A stretch of DNA of 33,254 nucleotides from Aureimonas ureilytica. GTDB lineage: Bacteria > Pseudomonadota > Alphaproteobacteria > Rhizobiales > Rhizobiaceae. Numbering within the stretch: the first letter of the stretch is position 1; every line of letters begins with the position of its first letter. The DNA lies in contig NZ_LDQA01000042.1 in the NCBI RefSeq assembly GCF_001475935.1, positions 1 through 33,254 of the forward strand, read 5' to 3'. The notes below the pieces were generated by a model, which saw nothing but the letters and a program-made list of their open reading frames with translations, was not told where the DNA came from and ran no database searches. Below, piece by piece: positions 15,560 to 23,964 of the stretch. Both the position numbers and the translations under genes were made by a program.

Positions 15560-16705
15560 TCAGAACGGGAGAGCGAATTGCGCCGCACCGGCTTCGCCGG
15601 GTGCGTCGCTGCCCGTCAGCGCCGACAAGGAAACGCCGAGTAGACGCACGCCGCGCGAATCCAGGGGGCGGTCATGAAGCAGCCGAAAGGCGATACCCTC
15701 CATTTCGGACCTGCTGGCCACCGGCAGCAGGACGGACTGGCTGCGGGTGATCTGCCGGAAGTCGGCATATTTGATCTTGAGCGTGACGGTTCGCCCGCGA
15801 AAACCGGAGCTTTCGCAAGCGCGCCAGACCTTATCGAGGATCGGCTCCAGAGCGGCCCGCATCTCGTCCGTCTGGAAGAGATCGGCCGCGAAGGTGTTTT
15901 CGGCACCGACCGACTTTCTGATGCGGTCGGCCCGTACCGGGCGCTGATCGATGCCCCGCGAGATGCCGAAATAGTAAGGGCCGCTTTTGCCGAAATGCTC
16001 CTGAAGGAAGCCGAGCGGACAATCGCGAAGGTCGGCTCCGGTGCGAATGCCGAGCCGCTCCATCTTGGCGGCGGTCGCGGGACCGACGCCGTGAAAGCGA
16101 CCGACCGGCAGCGCCTCGACGAATTCCGCGCCCATGGCGGGCGTGATGACAAAAAGCCCGTCCGGCTTGCGGTGGTCGGAGGCGAGCTTGGCGAGGAACT
16201 TGTTGTAGGACACGCCGGCGGAGGCCGTCAGTCCCGTGACCTCTCGGATTCGCGCCCGGATCAGCTCGGCAATTGTGGTTGCCGATCGGATGCCCTGCAA
16301 GTTTTCGGTGACGTCGAGATAGGCCTCGTCCAATGAAAGAGGCTCGATGACCGGCGTGTGTTCGGCGAAGATCGCGCGAATCTGGCTCGAGACCGCTTTG
16401 TAGACGTCGAAGCGCGGCTTCACGAAAACGAGGTCGGGGCATTTGCGTCGAGCCGTGACGGAGGGCATGGCCGAGCGCACACCAAAAGTGCGCGCCTCGT
16501 AACTGGCGGCTGCCACCACGCCGCGCTCACGCGAGCCGCCCACAGCCACCGGCCGGCCGCGCAGCGAAGGGTCGTCGCGCTGCTCTACCGAGGCATAGAA
16601 GGCGTCCATGTCGATATGGATGATCTTGCGCGCATGGGGCGAGGGTGCGAGCGCCTCCCGGCCTGCGACAGGACCGGACGCGGGCGCAACGGCGTCGCCT
16701 CGCAT
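15560..16705 (-). CDS. dinB: DNA polymerase IV (Y-family, DinB)
   Basis: A Y-family translesion polymerase of 381 residues from ATG 16705. The first metal-binding aspartates are in IIHIDMDAFYASVEQRD (about residues 27-43), the second acidic cluster is in PLSLDEAYLDV, and YNKFLAKLASDHRKPDG together with GVGPATAAKMERLGI (helix-hairpin-helix in the thumb) and the little-finger region complete the family order. The C-terminus ends in QFALPF, resembling the beta-clamp binding peptide of Pol IV. The reading frame stays open to a TTG at 16834, but that lacks a ribosome site and adds 43 unusual residues. ATG 16705, preceded by GAAGGG, gives the normal short lead before the catalytic motif. It follows the EamA gene on the same strand. 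No LexA box was recognised upstream. Confidence 0.92.
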   Translation of the reverse strand: MRGDAVAPASGPVAGREALAPSPHARKIIHIDMDAFYASVEQRDDPSLRGRPVAVGGSRERGVVAAASYEARTFGVRSAMPSVTARRKCPDLVFVKPRFDVYKAVSSQIRAIFAEHTPVIEPLSLDEAYLDVTENLQGIRSATTIAELIRARIREVTGLTASAGVSYNKFLAKLASDHRKPDGLFVITPAMGAEFVEALPVGRFHGVGPATAAKMERLGIRTGADLRDCPLGFLQEHFGKSGPYYFGISRGIDQRPVRADRIRKSVGAENTFAADLFQTDEMRAALEPILDKVWRACESSGFRGRTVTLKIKYADFRQITRSQSVLLPVASRSEMEGIAFRLLHDRPLDSRGVRLLGVSLSALTGSDAPGEAGAAQFALPF

Positions 16706-16853
16706 CCCTTCGTGCTTGTCCTCTGCCTGTGCCACGCGCAACTCGACCGCTTTCGTTCGCGAGGCAACGCGCGACGGATGGGTCCGACTCAGCGCGCCTC
16801 TCGTCAGAAGTAGCGCGTTTTGTGCCTGGAACAAAGGAGGAACTTGCAGGATC

Positions 16854-17714
16854 TCAGGCGTAGCGCCGCGCGCCGGCCACGCAGGCGACGACCAGAGCTG
16901 TGGACACGATCATGCTCCAAGCGACGGGCTCGCCCAACAGGAGACCCGCCAGCGCAAGGCCGAAAAAGGGTTGCAGAAGCTGCAACTGACCCACCCCTGC
17001 GATACCGCCAAGCGCCAAGCCGCGATACCAGAAGACGAAGCCGATCAACATGCTGAACACGGAGACATAGAAGAGCCCGGCCCAGGCAACGGTCGGAACG
17101 TCGTCGAATGTCCCTGGCAGCGTTGCCAAGCTCAGAAGCGCCATGGCGGGCAGGGCCACGAGCAAGGCCCAGGAAATGACCTGCCAGCCGCCCATTCGGC
17201 GCGTCAGCACCGCGCCTTCGGCGTAGCCGAGGCCGCACACCAGGATCGCGGCCAACATCAGAGCATTCCCGAAGCCCGAGCCTTCGCCCGGCTGCAGCAA
17301 GGCGAACCCTGCGACCGATAAGGCGCCGACAATCGAGAATATCCAGAACGGCGCGCGCGGCCGCTCTCCGCCCCGCAGGACTCCGAATAGAGCCGTCGCC
17401 AGCGGGAGAAGCCCGATGAAGACGATCGAATGGGCCGACGTCATCTGACGAAGCGCAAGCGCCGTCAGGAGGGGGAAACCCAGGACGACACCGCCCGCGA
17501 CGATCGCGAGGCGGGCGATCTCCGCCCGTGTCGGACGTCGCTGACGAAAGACGAAAAGCGCGAGGGCCGCGAGACATCCGGCGATCACCGCGCGGGCCGA
17601 AGTGAGGAAGAGCGGCGAGAAGCCGCCCACGGCCACGCGGGTCGCCGGCAACGAACCGCTGAAGATGATGACGCCAAGCAGACCGCTGCCCCAACCCGAA
17701 CCGAACTGTTTCAT
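16854..17714 (-). CDS. EamA/DMT-superfamily transporter
   Basis: A 286-residue membrane protein with about ten hydrophobic helices arranged as two EamA repeats (about 5-135 and 148-280). Typical marks are the first-helix pattern with SGSLPATRVAV, the end-of-repeat segment SIVFIGLLPLATALFGVL, and its second-repeat equivalent with FVFWYRGLALGGIAGVGQLQLLQPF and LGEPV. Members of this drug/metabolite family export or import amino acids, amines and other small metabolites; the substrate here is unknown. The gene is divergent from a MocR regulator, a common pairing in which the regulator controls the exporter. GGAGG lies four bases before the ATG, and the start region is enclosed by an 8-bp dyad. 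Confidence 0.88.
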   Translation of the reverse strand: MKQFGSGWGSGLLGVIIFSGSLPATRVAVGGFSPLFLTSARAVIAGCLAALALFVFRQRRPTRAEIARLAIVAGGVVLGFPLLTALALRQMTSAHSIVFIGLLPLATALFGVLRGGERPRAPFWIFSIVGALSVAGFALLQPGEGSGFGNALMLAAILVCGLGYAEGAVLTRRMGGWQVISWALLVALPAMALLSLATLPGTFDDVPTVAWAGLFYVSVFSMLIGFVFWYRGLALGGIAGVGQLQLLQPFFGLALAGLLLGEPVAWSMIVSTALVVACVAGARRYA

Positions 17715-17742
17715 ACGACCTCCACTTGAAGAATTCGTATGA
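17711..17742 (-). promoter_or_regulatory. 8-bp dyad around the EamA ribosome site and start codon
   Basis: TCATACGA (17711-17718) and TCGTATGA (17735-17742) are perfect reverse complements separated by 16 bases. Within the EamA mRNA, the GGAGG ribosome site lies in the loop and the AUG in the 3' arm of the stem. As DNA it could be an operator for the divergent MocR regulator. As RNA it could mask the start codon. Confidence 0.55.
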
Positions 17743-17831
17743 TCAAAAAGAAAGTTTCGTGGGAGATACGCTTTTCTCTCATCGCATCAAACTGTATGGA
17801 TAATTTGAGCGTACGTTGGACAGGGTGTGGC

Positions 17832-19208
17832 ATGACGCGGACTGACGAGCTGGTGGACGATGTCAGGCGCCGTATTGCCTCGGGCCAATTGATGGCCGGC
17901 GAGAGACTGCCGTCGGTCCGCCGTCATGCCATCGCGATGGGTGTGTCGCCGTCCACGGTGGTCGAGGCCTATGATCGTCTGGTGGCGGAGGGCGCGATCC
18001 GCTCCCGACCGGGGTCTGGCTTCTATGTCGCGGGCGCGTCCACACCCTTTGCGCTTCAGGAGCCGAGGCCGGATTTCGAACGTGCGGTCGATCCGCTCTG
18101 GGTATCCCGGCAATCGCTGGATGCGGATGCTGCCACAGCGCGGCCGGGCTGCGGATGGCTGCCGGCGGACTGGATGCCGGACGAGGCGCTTCGGCGCTCG
18201 CTGCGCCGTGTCGCCAAAGGTGGGCTGGAGGGCCTCGTTGACTACGCGATGACGCGGGGTTCAGCCGCGCTGCGCCGTACTCTCGCCCGCCAATTCTCCC
18301 AGGAGGGGCTGGATATCGAGCCCGATCGAATCCTTCTCGCCGTCTCGGGCACACAGGCGGTCGACCTCGTCTGCCGCTTTCTGCTGCAACCCGGCGATAC
18401 GGTTCTTCTGGACGATCCCTGCTATTTCAATTTTCAGGCCTTGATGCGCGCGCATCGGGTCAAGGTCGTGAGCGTGCCCTATACGCCGAGCGGGCCGGAC
18501 CCCGAGCGCTTCGCCGAACTGGCGCGCGAGCATGCGCCCAAGCTCTATCTGACCAACTCGGCGATCCACAATCCGACCGGAGCCACGCCATCCCCGGCGG
18601 TTCTCCATCGCCTGCTGCTGGCCGCTGCGGCCTACGACGTGACAATCGTCGAGGATGATATTTTCGCCGATTTCGAACCCGAGCCGACGCCGCGTCTGGC
18701 CGCGCTGGACGGTCTCGAACGGGTCATCCGGGTCGGCAGCTTCTCCAAGACCCTGTCGGCATCAGCCCGCTGCGGCTACATCGCTGCGCGGGCCGACTGG
18801 ATTGAGGCGCTGATCGATCTGCAGGTCGCGACGAATTTCGGTGGCCCCAGTCCGTTGGTGACCGATATCGTGCAGGGCGTTCTGGCTGATGGAAGCTACC
18901 ACAAGCATGTGCTGGCGCTGCGGGGCCGGCTGGCCAAGCGGCGTAAGGAGGTCGGCGCGCAACTGGACGCCATGGGCGTTCGGCCCTGGACGCAGCCGCG
19001 CGGCGGTTTCTCGCTCTGGTGCCGCCTGCCGGACGGGCGTGACGCCACGGATCTCGCCAAGGCGGCGCTGCGCGACGGCATCGTGCTCGCGCCCGGCAAT
19101 GTCTTCAGCCCGTCTTTGGGCGCGCCCGACCTGATGCGCTTCAATGTCACGCAGATGCCGGCGGTCGTTCTGGACTGGCTGCGGCGGACGCTCTCCGCAC
19201 CGATCTGA
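17832..19208 (+). CDS. MocR-type regulator (GntR HTH fused to PLP aminotransferase-like domain)
   Basis: A 458-residue MocR/PdxR-family protein. The N-terminal GntR winged helix (about 1-70; LVDDVRRRIASGQLMAGERLPSVR, then VSPSTVVEAYDRLV) is joined to a fold-type I aminotransferase domain. That domain holds the ISGTQ-like AVSGTQAVDLV, LDDPCYFNFQ, the substrate loop NSAIHNPTGA, the aspartate in VEDDIFADF and the PLP lysine in GSFSKTLSASARCGY. Such proteins bind PLP and sense an amino compound or PLP itself rather than performing catalysis. The ATG at 17832 gives the normal short start; an upstream ATG at 17796 in the same frame adds twelve residues. Divergence from the EamA gene makes that transporter the likely target. 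Confidence 0.9.
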   Translation: MTRTDELVDDVRRRIASGQLMAGERLPSVRRHAIAMGVSPSTVVEAYDRLVAEGAIRSRPGSGFYVAGASTPFALQEPRPDFERAVDPLWVSRQSLDADAATARPGCGWLPADWMPDEALRRSLRRVAKGGLEGLVDYAMTRGSAALRRTLARQFSQEGLDIEPDRILLAVSGTQAVDLVCRFLLQPGDTVLLDDPCYFNFQALMRAHRVKVVSVPYTPSGPDPERFAELAREHAPKLYLTNSAIHNPTGATPSPAVLHRLLLAAAAYDVTIVEDDIFADFEPEPTPRLAALDGLERVIRVGSFSKTLSASARCGYIAARADWIEALIDLQVATNFGGPSPLVTDIVQGVLADGSYHKHVLALRGRLAKRRKEVGAQLDAMGVRPWTQPRGGFSLWCRLPDGRDATDLAKAALRDGIVLAPGNVFSPSLGAPDLMRFNVTQMPAVVLDWLRRTLSAPI

Positions 19209-19242
19209 CACCGCCATTCGCAGCGGAAGGAGATGACGGATT

Positions 19243-19863
19243 TCAAGAGCGGAGCGCGGCCGTTCGCGTCGAGGGCGGGAGGAGCACGTCGCGAATCTTG
19301 CGCAGGGCTTCGTCCTTCGGCGTGCCGTAGGGGATCATGCCCTGGAGACGTCCGTTGGCGCCAATGAGCAGCAGCGACGTCGAGTGGCGCATGTGATAGT
19401 CGCCATCTTCCTCGCCGGTCTTGCGCGCGTAGACCATCCAGGCCTTCGAGGCCTTTTCCATCTCGGCTGCGCTGCCAGTGATACCGATGATCCGATCCGA
19501 GATCGAGGCGACATAGGGTCCGAGAACGTCGAGCGTGTCGCGCTCGGGGTCCACCGTGAAGAACAAAGCCTGGATCGACTGACCCGACGGCCCGAGATCG
19601 CGCAGCCAGTCCGCCAGTTCGATCAGCGTCGTCGGACAGACATCGGGGCAGTTCGTGTAGCCGAAATAGACGATCGACGGCCGGCCTTTGAAGATCGTCT
19701 GATCGACCTTGGCCCCGCGCGTATCGCTGAGGGTGAAGGGCTCGTCGGGCGCGCCTCGCGCCGGCTGTTGACTGAGCATCCAGCCGATCAGCCCGAGAAG
19801 CACGACCACGAGGGCACCGGCGCCGCCAAGGGCAAGGGTCCGGTTCGCGTTGGACGAGGTCAT
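19243..19863 (-). CDS. SCO1/SenC family copper protein
   Basis: A 206-residue SCO family protein. An N-terminal membrane anchor (about 10-32) is followed by a thioredoxin-like domain with the copper-binding cysteines in GYTNCPDVCPTTL and the third ligand histidine in YHMRHSTSLLLI. The VDPERDT segment is also typical. SCO proteins deliver copper to the CuA site of cytochrome c oxidase or act as periplasmic thiol/copper chaperones. No oxidase genes are in this window, and the run of copper genes upstream on the same strand favours a copper-trafficking role. AAAGGA lies seven bases before the ATG. It is the last gene of the group and converges on the MocR gene. Confidence 0.92.
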   Translation of the reverse strand: MTSSNANRTLALGGAGALVVVLLGLIGWMLSQQPARGAPDEPFTLSDTRGAKVDQTIFKGRPSIVYFGYTNCPDVCPTTLIELADWLRDLGPSGQSIQALFFTVDPERDTLDVLGPYVASISDRIIGITGSAAEMEKASKAWMVYARKTGEEDGDYHMRHSTSLLLIGANGRLQGMIPYGTPKDEALRKIRDVLLPPSTRTAALRS

Positions 19864-19917
19864 GGTTTTGTCCTTTCCCGCCGCTCTCGGCGCGGCATAC
19901 GCCGATCAGGCGTCATA

Positions 19918-21528
19918 TCAGGGTTTGAGGCGAAATTCGGTGTCGATGCGGTCGCACGTTCCATCGCGCGAGTGGACGATGATCTGAAGATCCCAAGGGC
20001 CGGATGCGGGGAGGGCGGCGGATGCGCTCCAGCTCCCATCGCCAGGCGGCATGGCCTCCGCTTCGATCGGCTCGGCATCGCCTTGCGCGCGCGAGAAGCG
20101 AAACGTGACGCCCTGCGGATCCACCGGCCCATAGTCGATCGTCATCAAAAGCGCGCTCACCCGCACCGGCCCTTGACGACCGGGCGCAACGGCGATGTCG
20201 GCCATGATCATGCCCCCCGTGGCATGAAGCGCGATCGGCTCGGCCGCCATTGCCTGCTCGACGCGTGGCGGCGGTGTGAAGCGCCAGACGGCAACGGTGC
20301 AAAGGACGAGAATGCCGAGGGCGATTTCGAAGCCGAGCCGGCGGGAGAGAGTGCGGAGCGCCGGCGCGTCGCCTTTGAGGGCCGGCTGTGTCAACCGCCA
20401 GCGATTGTCCGCCGCAACCAAAAAGAGGATCAGGACCAGGGCCAGCTTGATGAGAAGCACGCGGCCGTAATCGGTCTGCCAAAGGGCGGGGAGCGTTCCG
20501 AATTGCACGGCCGCCAGAAACGCGCCGGACGTCAGCAGAACGGCCAGAAGCGGGGCGATCCGCCGCGAAAAGCGCGACAAGGCAATCCGCCGCGCCGCTT
20601 CTGGCTGACGCAGGGCCAGGGCGAGAGGAAACAACGCACCAAGCCAGAGCGCTGCCGATAAGGCATGAAGCGCGACGGCTGGACGCGTCAGAACCTGGGG
20701 AGCTGCTGCGGCCGCATGGCCGGTGGACGCCAGCGCGACGCCGCCCGCCATGAGCGCAAGCCCGCTCAGGATCGTGCTGATGCGATGCGGCAGGCGAAGG
20801 GTGGACGCGAGCGCCAGAGCGAAGGACAGAGCGAAGGTCAGCGCTGCGACCCCGAAGCCGGTGCCCAGACCGGCCTGCCAGACGGCACGGTTCAAGGCGG
20901 CGGAAAGGGTCGCGCCCAGCGCATCGAGCCCCTGCGCCAAGACCGCGAGGGGGAGCGCCAGCAGCCCGGCCAGCAAGGTGAGATGAAGGAACCGGCGGCT
21001 GTCAGGTCGTGTCGTGCCCACGAGATAGCACCCCGCCGCGCCGCCGACACCGAAAATGAGAGCGATGTAGACAAGAACGCGGGCGCCCCAGACGAGCATC
21101 AGCACGAGGAGATCGCGCGCCGGTGGCAGGTCGGGTGTCGGGCTGGCGGCTTCTACGGAAAACGACAGAGAGCCTGTCACAGGGTGCCCGTCCGCGGAAA
21201 CGACGCGCCAGACGAGCGCGTGGGTGCCCCGGCCGAGCCTCTCCTCGAGTGGTGCCCTGATGTGTGAGCCTGTTTTCATGCGGGGCGGGAGATCGACGCT
21301 CGTGCCGTCGGGCCGAACCAGCGTCAGTCGCAGAGCCGCGACCGGCTCGCTGAAGCTCAGCGACAATTCGCCTGGCGCGCTTTGAAGAAGCGCGCCGTCT
21401 TCCGGCTCGGCCGACATAAGCCCTGCATGAGCGAAGGCGGCGGACGAGACCGCGAGAACCATGCTCCCCACCAGAAACACGGCGAGGATCAGGCTCCGCA
21501 ACGCATCGCCAGGTCTGAAATCTCGCAT
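19918..21528 (-). CDS. CopC-CopD-YtkA fusion copper transport protein (YcnJ-like)
   Basis: A 536-residue fusion. A signal peptide ends at AFA-HAG, leaving the mature N-terminal histidine that binds copper in CopC, followed by the CopC beta-domain (LMSAEPEDGALL ... SFSEPV ... WRVVSADGHPVTGSLSF, to about residue 125). A CopD membrane domain of about eight helices follows (about 140-430), and then a C-terminal periplasmic domain (about 440-536) that looks like YtkA/FixH (GGMIMADIAVAPGRQGPVRVSA). This three-part order matches YcnJ of Bacillus subtilis, a copper uptake protein. It lies between the SCO gene (54 bases) and the PCuAC gene (51 bases), implying one operon for bringing periplasmic copper across the membrane or handling it there. 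AGGA eight bases before the ATG supports the start. Confidence 0.88.
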   Translation of the reverse strand: MRDFRPGDALRSLILAVFLVGSMVLAVSSAAFAHAGLMSAEPEDGALLQSAPGELSLSFSEPVAALRLTLVRPDGTSVDLPPRMKTGSHIRAPLEERLGRGTHALVWRVVSADGHPVTGSLSFSVEAASPTPDLPPARDLLVLMLVWGARVLVYIALIFGVGGAAGCYLVGTTRPDSRRFLHLTLLAGLLALPLAVLAQGLDALGATLSAALNRAVWQAGLGTGFGVAALTFALSFALALASTLRLPHRISTILSGLALMAGGVALASTGHAAAAAPQVLTRPAVALHALSAALWLGALFPLALALRQPEAARRIALSRFSRRIAPLLAVLLTSGAFLAAVQFGTLPALWQTDYGRVLLIKLALVLILFLVAADNRWRLTQPALKGDAPALRTLSRRLGFEIALGILVLCTVAVWRFTPPPRVEQAMAAEPIALHATGGMIMADIAVAPGRQGPVRVSALLMTIDYGPVDPQGVTFRFSRAQGDAEPIEAEAMPPGDGSWSASAALPASGPWDLQIIVHSRDGTCDRIDTEFRLKP

Positions 21529-21579
21529 GAGGAGTTCCTGCTGGAGGATGCGGCCGGGGGCACCGGCCGCATCGGGGGT

Positions 21580-22116
21580 TCAATGCTGATGCGCTTCGCC
21601 TTCACCGGCGCTCGCACCATGGGACGGGCTCGTCGCGCCCATCTTGTCGACCTGCAACTCGACCTCGACCGAGCCGGCCTTTTCGAACGTGAGCGTCAAC
21701 GGGATCATCTGCCCCTCCTTGAAGGGCGCCTTCAGGCCCATGAGCATGAGGTGGAAGCCGCCCGGCGAAAGCGCGGCCGAACCCTTGGCCGGGATGGCGA
21801 CGCCGCCCTCGACCTTGCGCATGTTCATGACGCCGTTCTGAATCGACATTTCATGAATCTCGGTTTTTTCCGCCGCCGGCGAACTGGCCGAAACGAGGCG
21901 GTCGGGCTCTGCGCCGGAGTTCACCATCACGAAATATCCAGCGCCCGTCTTGGCGCCAGGAGGCGTCGCGCGGCTCCAAGGGTGCTCGACCTCGATCGCG
22001 CCGACCTTGAAGCCATGGGCCGCCGCCGGCACCGAGGCCGCCAGCGGTGACAGGCTGAAAAGGGCGAGGCCCAGCACCACGCCGGCAATCCGGCGACCGA
22101 ATGAAGTCATCGACAT
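21580..22116 (-). CDS. PCuAC periplasmic copper chaperone
   Basis: A 178-residue exported protein with a signal peptide (LGLALFSLSPLAASVPAAA-HG, cleavage near residue 32). The mature domain is DUF461/PCuAC with its copper motif visible: His and Met in EIHEMSIQNGVMNM and later GGFHLMLMGLK, matching H-M-x10-M-x21-H-x-M spacing in outline. The C-terminus is His-rich (SPSHGASAGEGEAHQH), a possible extra metal-binding tail. PCuAC proteins take up Cu(I) in the periplasm and hand it to SCO or to CuA of cytochrome oxidase, which fits the SCO gene two genes downstream. The start is ATG 22116 (ATG 22110 is alternative). Longer frames upstream lack a signal peptide directly at their start. Confidence 0.92.
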   Translation of the reverse strand: MSMTSFGRRIAGVVLGLALFSLSPLAASVPAAAHGFKVGAIEVEHPWSRATPPGAKTGAGYFVMVNSGAEPDRLVSASSPAAEKTEIHEMSIQNGVMNMRKVEGGVAIPAKGSAALSPGGFHLMLMGLKAPFKEGQMIPLTLTFEKAGSVEVELQVDKMGATSPSHGASAGEGEAHQH

Positions 22117-22205
22117 GAGGTCCGTCTTTCGAATGCGGAGCTTCGACAGGCTCCTGGAGATAGATGGGGCCGGCGGCAAGACCGCCCCGGCAACGTGGAA
22201 AGAGC

Positions 22206-23573
22206 TTAGGCGGCTCGGCTTAGGCGATGGCGTGTGAACATCCAGTCCATCGCCAGCATCACGACCAGCGAGGCGCCGACGAGGGGAAACAGGACACCGC
22301 CCACGACCAAAAGCGCGATCAGCCCGCGAAAGACGCGCCGGTCCCTTGGCAGCGGCGGCACGCCGAACGAGCGGCTCGGCCGGCGCTTCCACCACATGAT
22401 TCCCGCCGAAACCGCGAGCACCACATTGCCGACGCACACGGCCAGCAGGAACAGCTGGTTGGCGAGCCCGAATTCCTGCCCGAGATGGACATTGATGCCC
22501 CATTCCAGCCAGCGGCCGAGCGGCCCGTAATCGGCATAGCTCATGTCGACGAGTGGCTGGCCGCTATATTGATCGAGATGGACGACGCGCTGCTGCGAGA
22601 GATCGGCGGGATAAACGGAGCCGGTGTAGACGCCCGTTACGCTCGTCGGGATATTGACCGCGAAGCCGCGATGCAGGCCGAGCTGTCCGAAGGTGGAGAC
22701 AGCCCGGTCGAGGCCAATCGGCGCGTCCTTGGCCGCAGTCGGCGACGTGGGGATTTCGGCCTGTTCGAGCGACCAGCTTGTCGGGCCTTCCTGCGCGAGC
22801 TTCTGTCCGGACATGGGCACGTCCACCCGCACGCCGGAAGGATAACCGAAGTTCGAGCCGTTGGCCCATTGGTTGACCTTGCCGCCCCAGACCTGCGACC
22901 ACGGCATTCCGGTGATGGCGAGGAAGACGATGAACCCGCCGACGACGAGCCCGGTCACCGCGTGAAGATCGCGCCAGAAGACGCGTTTCGCCGGCGTCGC
23001 GCGGATGGAAACGACGCCGCCCTTCTGGCCGCGAGGCCACCAGAGAAACAGGCCGGTCGCCACCAGAACGATCGCCCAACCGGCGGCGATCTCGATCAGC
23101 CCGCGTGCCACAGGCCCGAAATAGCGCAGGCTGTGGAGATAGCGCACCGTCCACATGACCGTGCCGCGATCGGCCAGGGCGCCCAGAACCTCACCCCGAT
23201 AGGGATCGACATAAACTGCGGTCTTGCCGCCATCGGGCGTCTTGATCGTCACTTCGGCGGAGGCGTCCGGCGTGACGGGATCGGTATATTTGACGGCCGT
23301 GCCGGGATAGGCGGCGAGCGCCGCATCGACCATGCGGCTCGGCTCGGTGGGGGAGGCTCCCGCCGGCATTTCGACATGCTTCAGATCGGCATGGACGATC
23401 CCGTCGATCTCGTTGCGGAAGAGATAAAGCCCGCCCGTGATCGAGAGCGTGATCAGAAACGGCAGGACGAACAGGCCGGCATAGAAATGCCATCGCCAAA
23501 CGGCGCGGTAGAGATCGGTGATGGTGCCGGTGCGCGGCAGAGCGTTCGCACTTTCGGCTGTGAAATCGGACAT
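22206..23573 (-). CDS. PepSY-domain transmembrane protein (PepSY_TM)
   Basis: A 455-residue membrane protein of the PepSY-associated TM family. The first helix (WRWHFYAGLFVLPFLITLSITGGLYLF, broken here by no charged residue) contains the conserved WH motif. A PepSY-type periplasmic segment follows with VYVDPYRGEVLG, then the paired histidines in RYLHSLRY, a helix with WWPRGQ, RVFWRDLHAVTG, a large periplasmic loop and a last pair of helices ending in IMWWKRRP. These proteins are often encoded beside TonB-dependent receptors and are thought to be haem-containing ferric/cupric reductases. In this copper cluster, reduction of Cu(II) for uptake is a reasonable inference. GGAG eight bases before the ATG supports the start. 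Confidence 0.87.
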   Translation of the reverse strand: MSDFTAESANALPRTGTITDLYRAVWRWHFYAGLFVLPFLITLSITGGLYLFRNEIDGIVHADLKHVEMPAGASPTEPSRMVDAALAAYPGTAVKYTDPVTPDASAEVTIKTPDGGKTAVYVDPYRGEVLGALADRGTVMWTVRYLHSLRYFGPVARGLIEIAAGWAIVLVATGLFLWWPRGQKGGVVSIRATPAKRVFWRDLHAVTGLVVGGFIVFLAITGMPWSQVWGGKVNQWANGSNFGYPSGVRVDVPMSGQKLAQEGPTSWSLEQAEIPTSPTAAKDAPIGLDRAVSTFGQLGLHRGFAVNIPTSVTGVYTGSVYPADLSQQRVVHLDQYSGQPLVDMSYADYGPLGRWLEWGINVHLGQEFGLANQLFLLAVCVGNVVLAVSAGIMWWKRRPSRSFGVPPLPRDRRVFRGLIALLVVGGVLFPLVGASLVVMLAMDWMFTRHRLSRAA

Positions 23574-23964
23574 TCGGACGGCTCCGAAACGGAGAAAAAA
23601 GGAAGAGGTGGGTGGCGCAACGGCCGAAACCGGCGGCCACTATGGGGCGATCGGATGCGGTGGCGCTGCGGGTCGGACGCCGGGCTGAGAACGCTTGAGT
23701 CGACACGATTGCGTGGAATGCCGAGCTCTTACGGGTCTTGGTCGATCGGGAGCCGTTATGCGTCAACCCGATCCGACACGCTCGAACCCGTACGGTGCCC
23801 ACTGGAGGATGGCCGAACCCCTTCGCTCCATCGGCGAAGTTTCAGCTTGCTCGCATCCTGGCGCACGATCGGAGTTCTCGCTCACAGGCCAGAGCCGACG
23901 TGACGCCGTGATCAGGCGAACACGCTATCCCGCAAGCTGGCGAAGCGCTGGCCGATCCGATCAC
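23574..23964. other. Intergenic gap inside the copper cluster
   Basis: About 391 bases between the stop of the small Cys/His-rich gene and the PepSY start, both on the minus strand. I see no convincing coding frame, riboswitch core, tRNA or intrinsic terminator. The region could hold the promoter and metal-responsive operator of the PepSY-PCuAC-CopCD-SCO run. No CueR- or CsoR-like dyad was recognised by eye. Confidence 0.45.

Noticed and set aside
16706-16834. N-terminal extension of DNA polymerase IV from TTG 16834
   Set aside because: No ribosome site precedes the TTG, and the added residues are not like the family. ATG 16705 gives the expected lead before the first catalytic motif.
22227-23903. 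Plus-strand open frame of over 550 codons antisense to the PepSY gene
   Set aside because: Low-complexity charged product with no recognisable fold; the minus strand encodes a well-supported membrane protein.
23574-23964. Cobalamin or other metabolite riboswitch upstream of the PepSY gene
   Set aside because: I looked for conserved cobalamin core boxes on the minus strand and did not find them; only isolated short matches occur.
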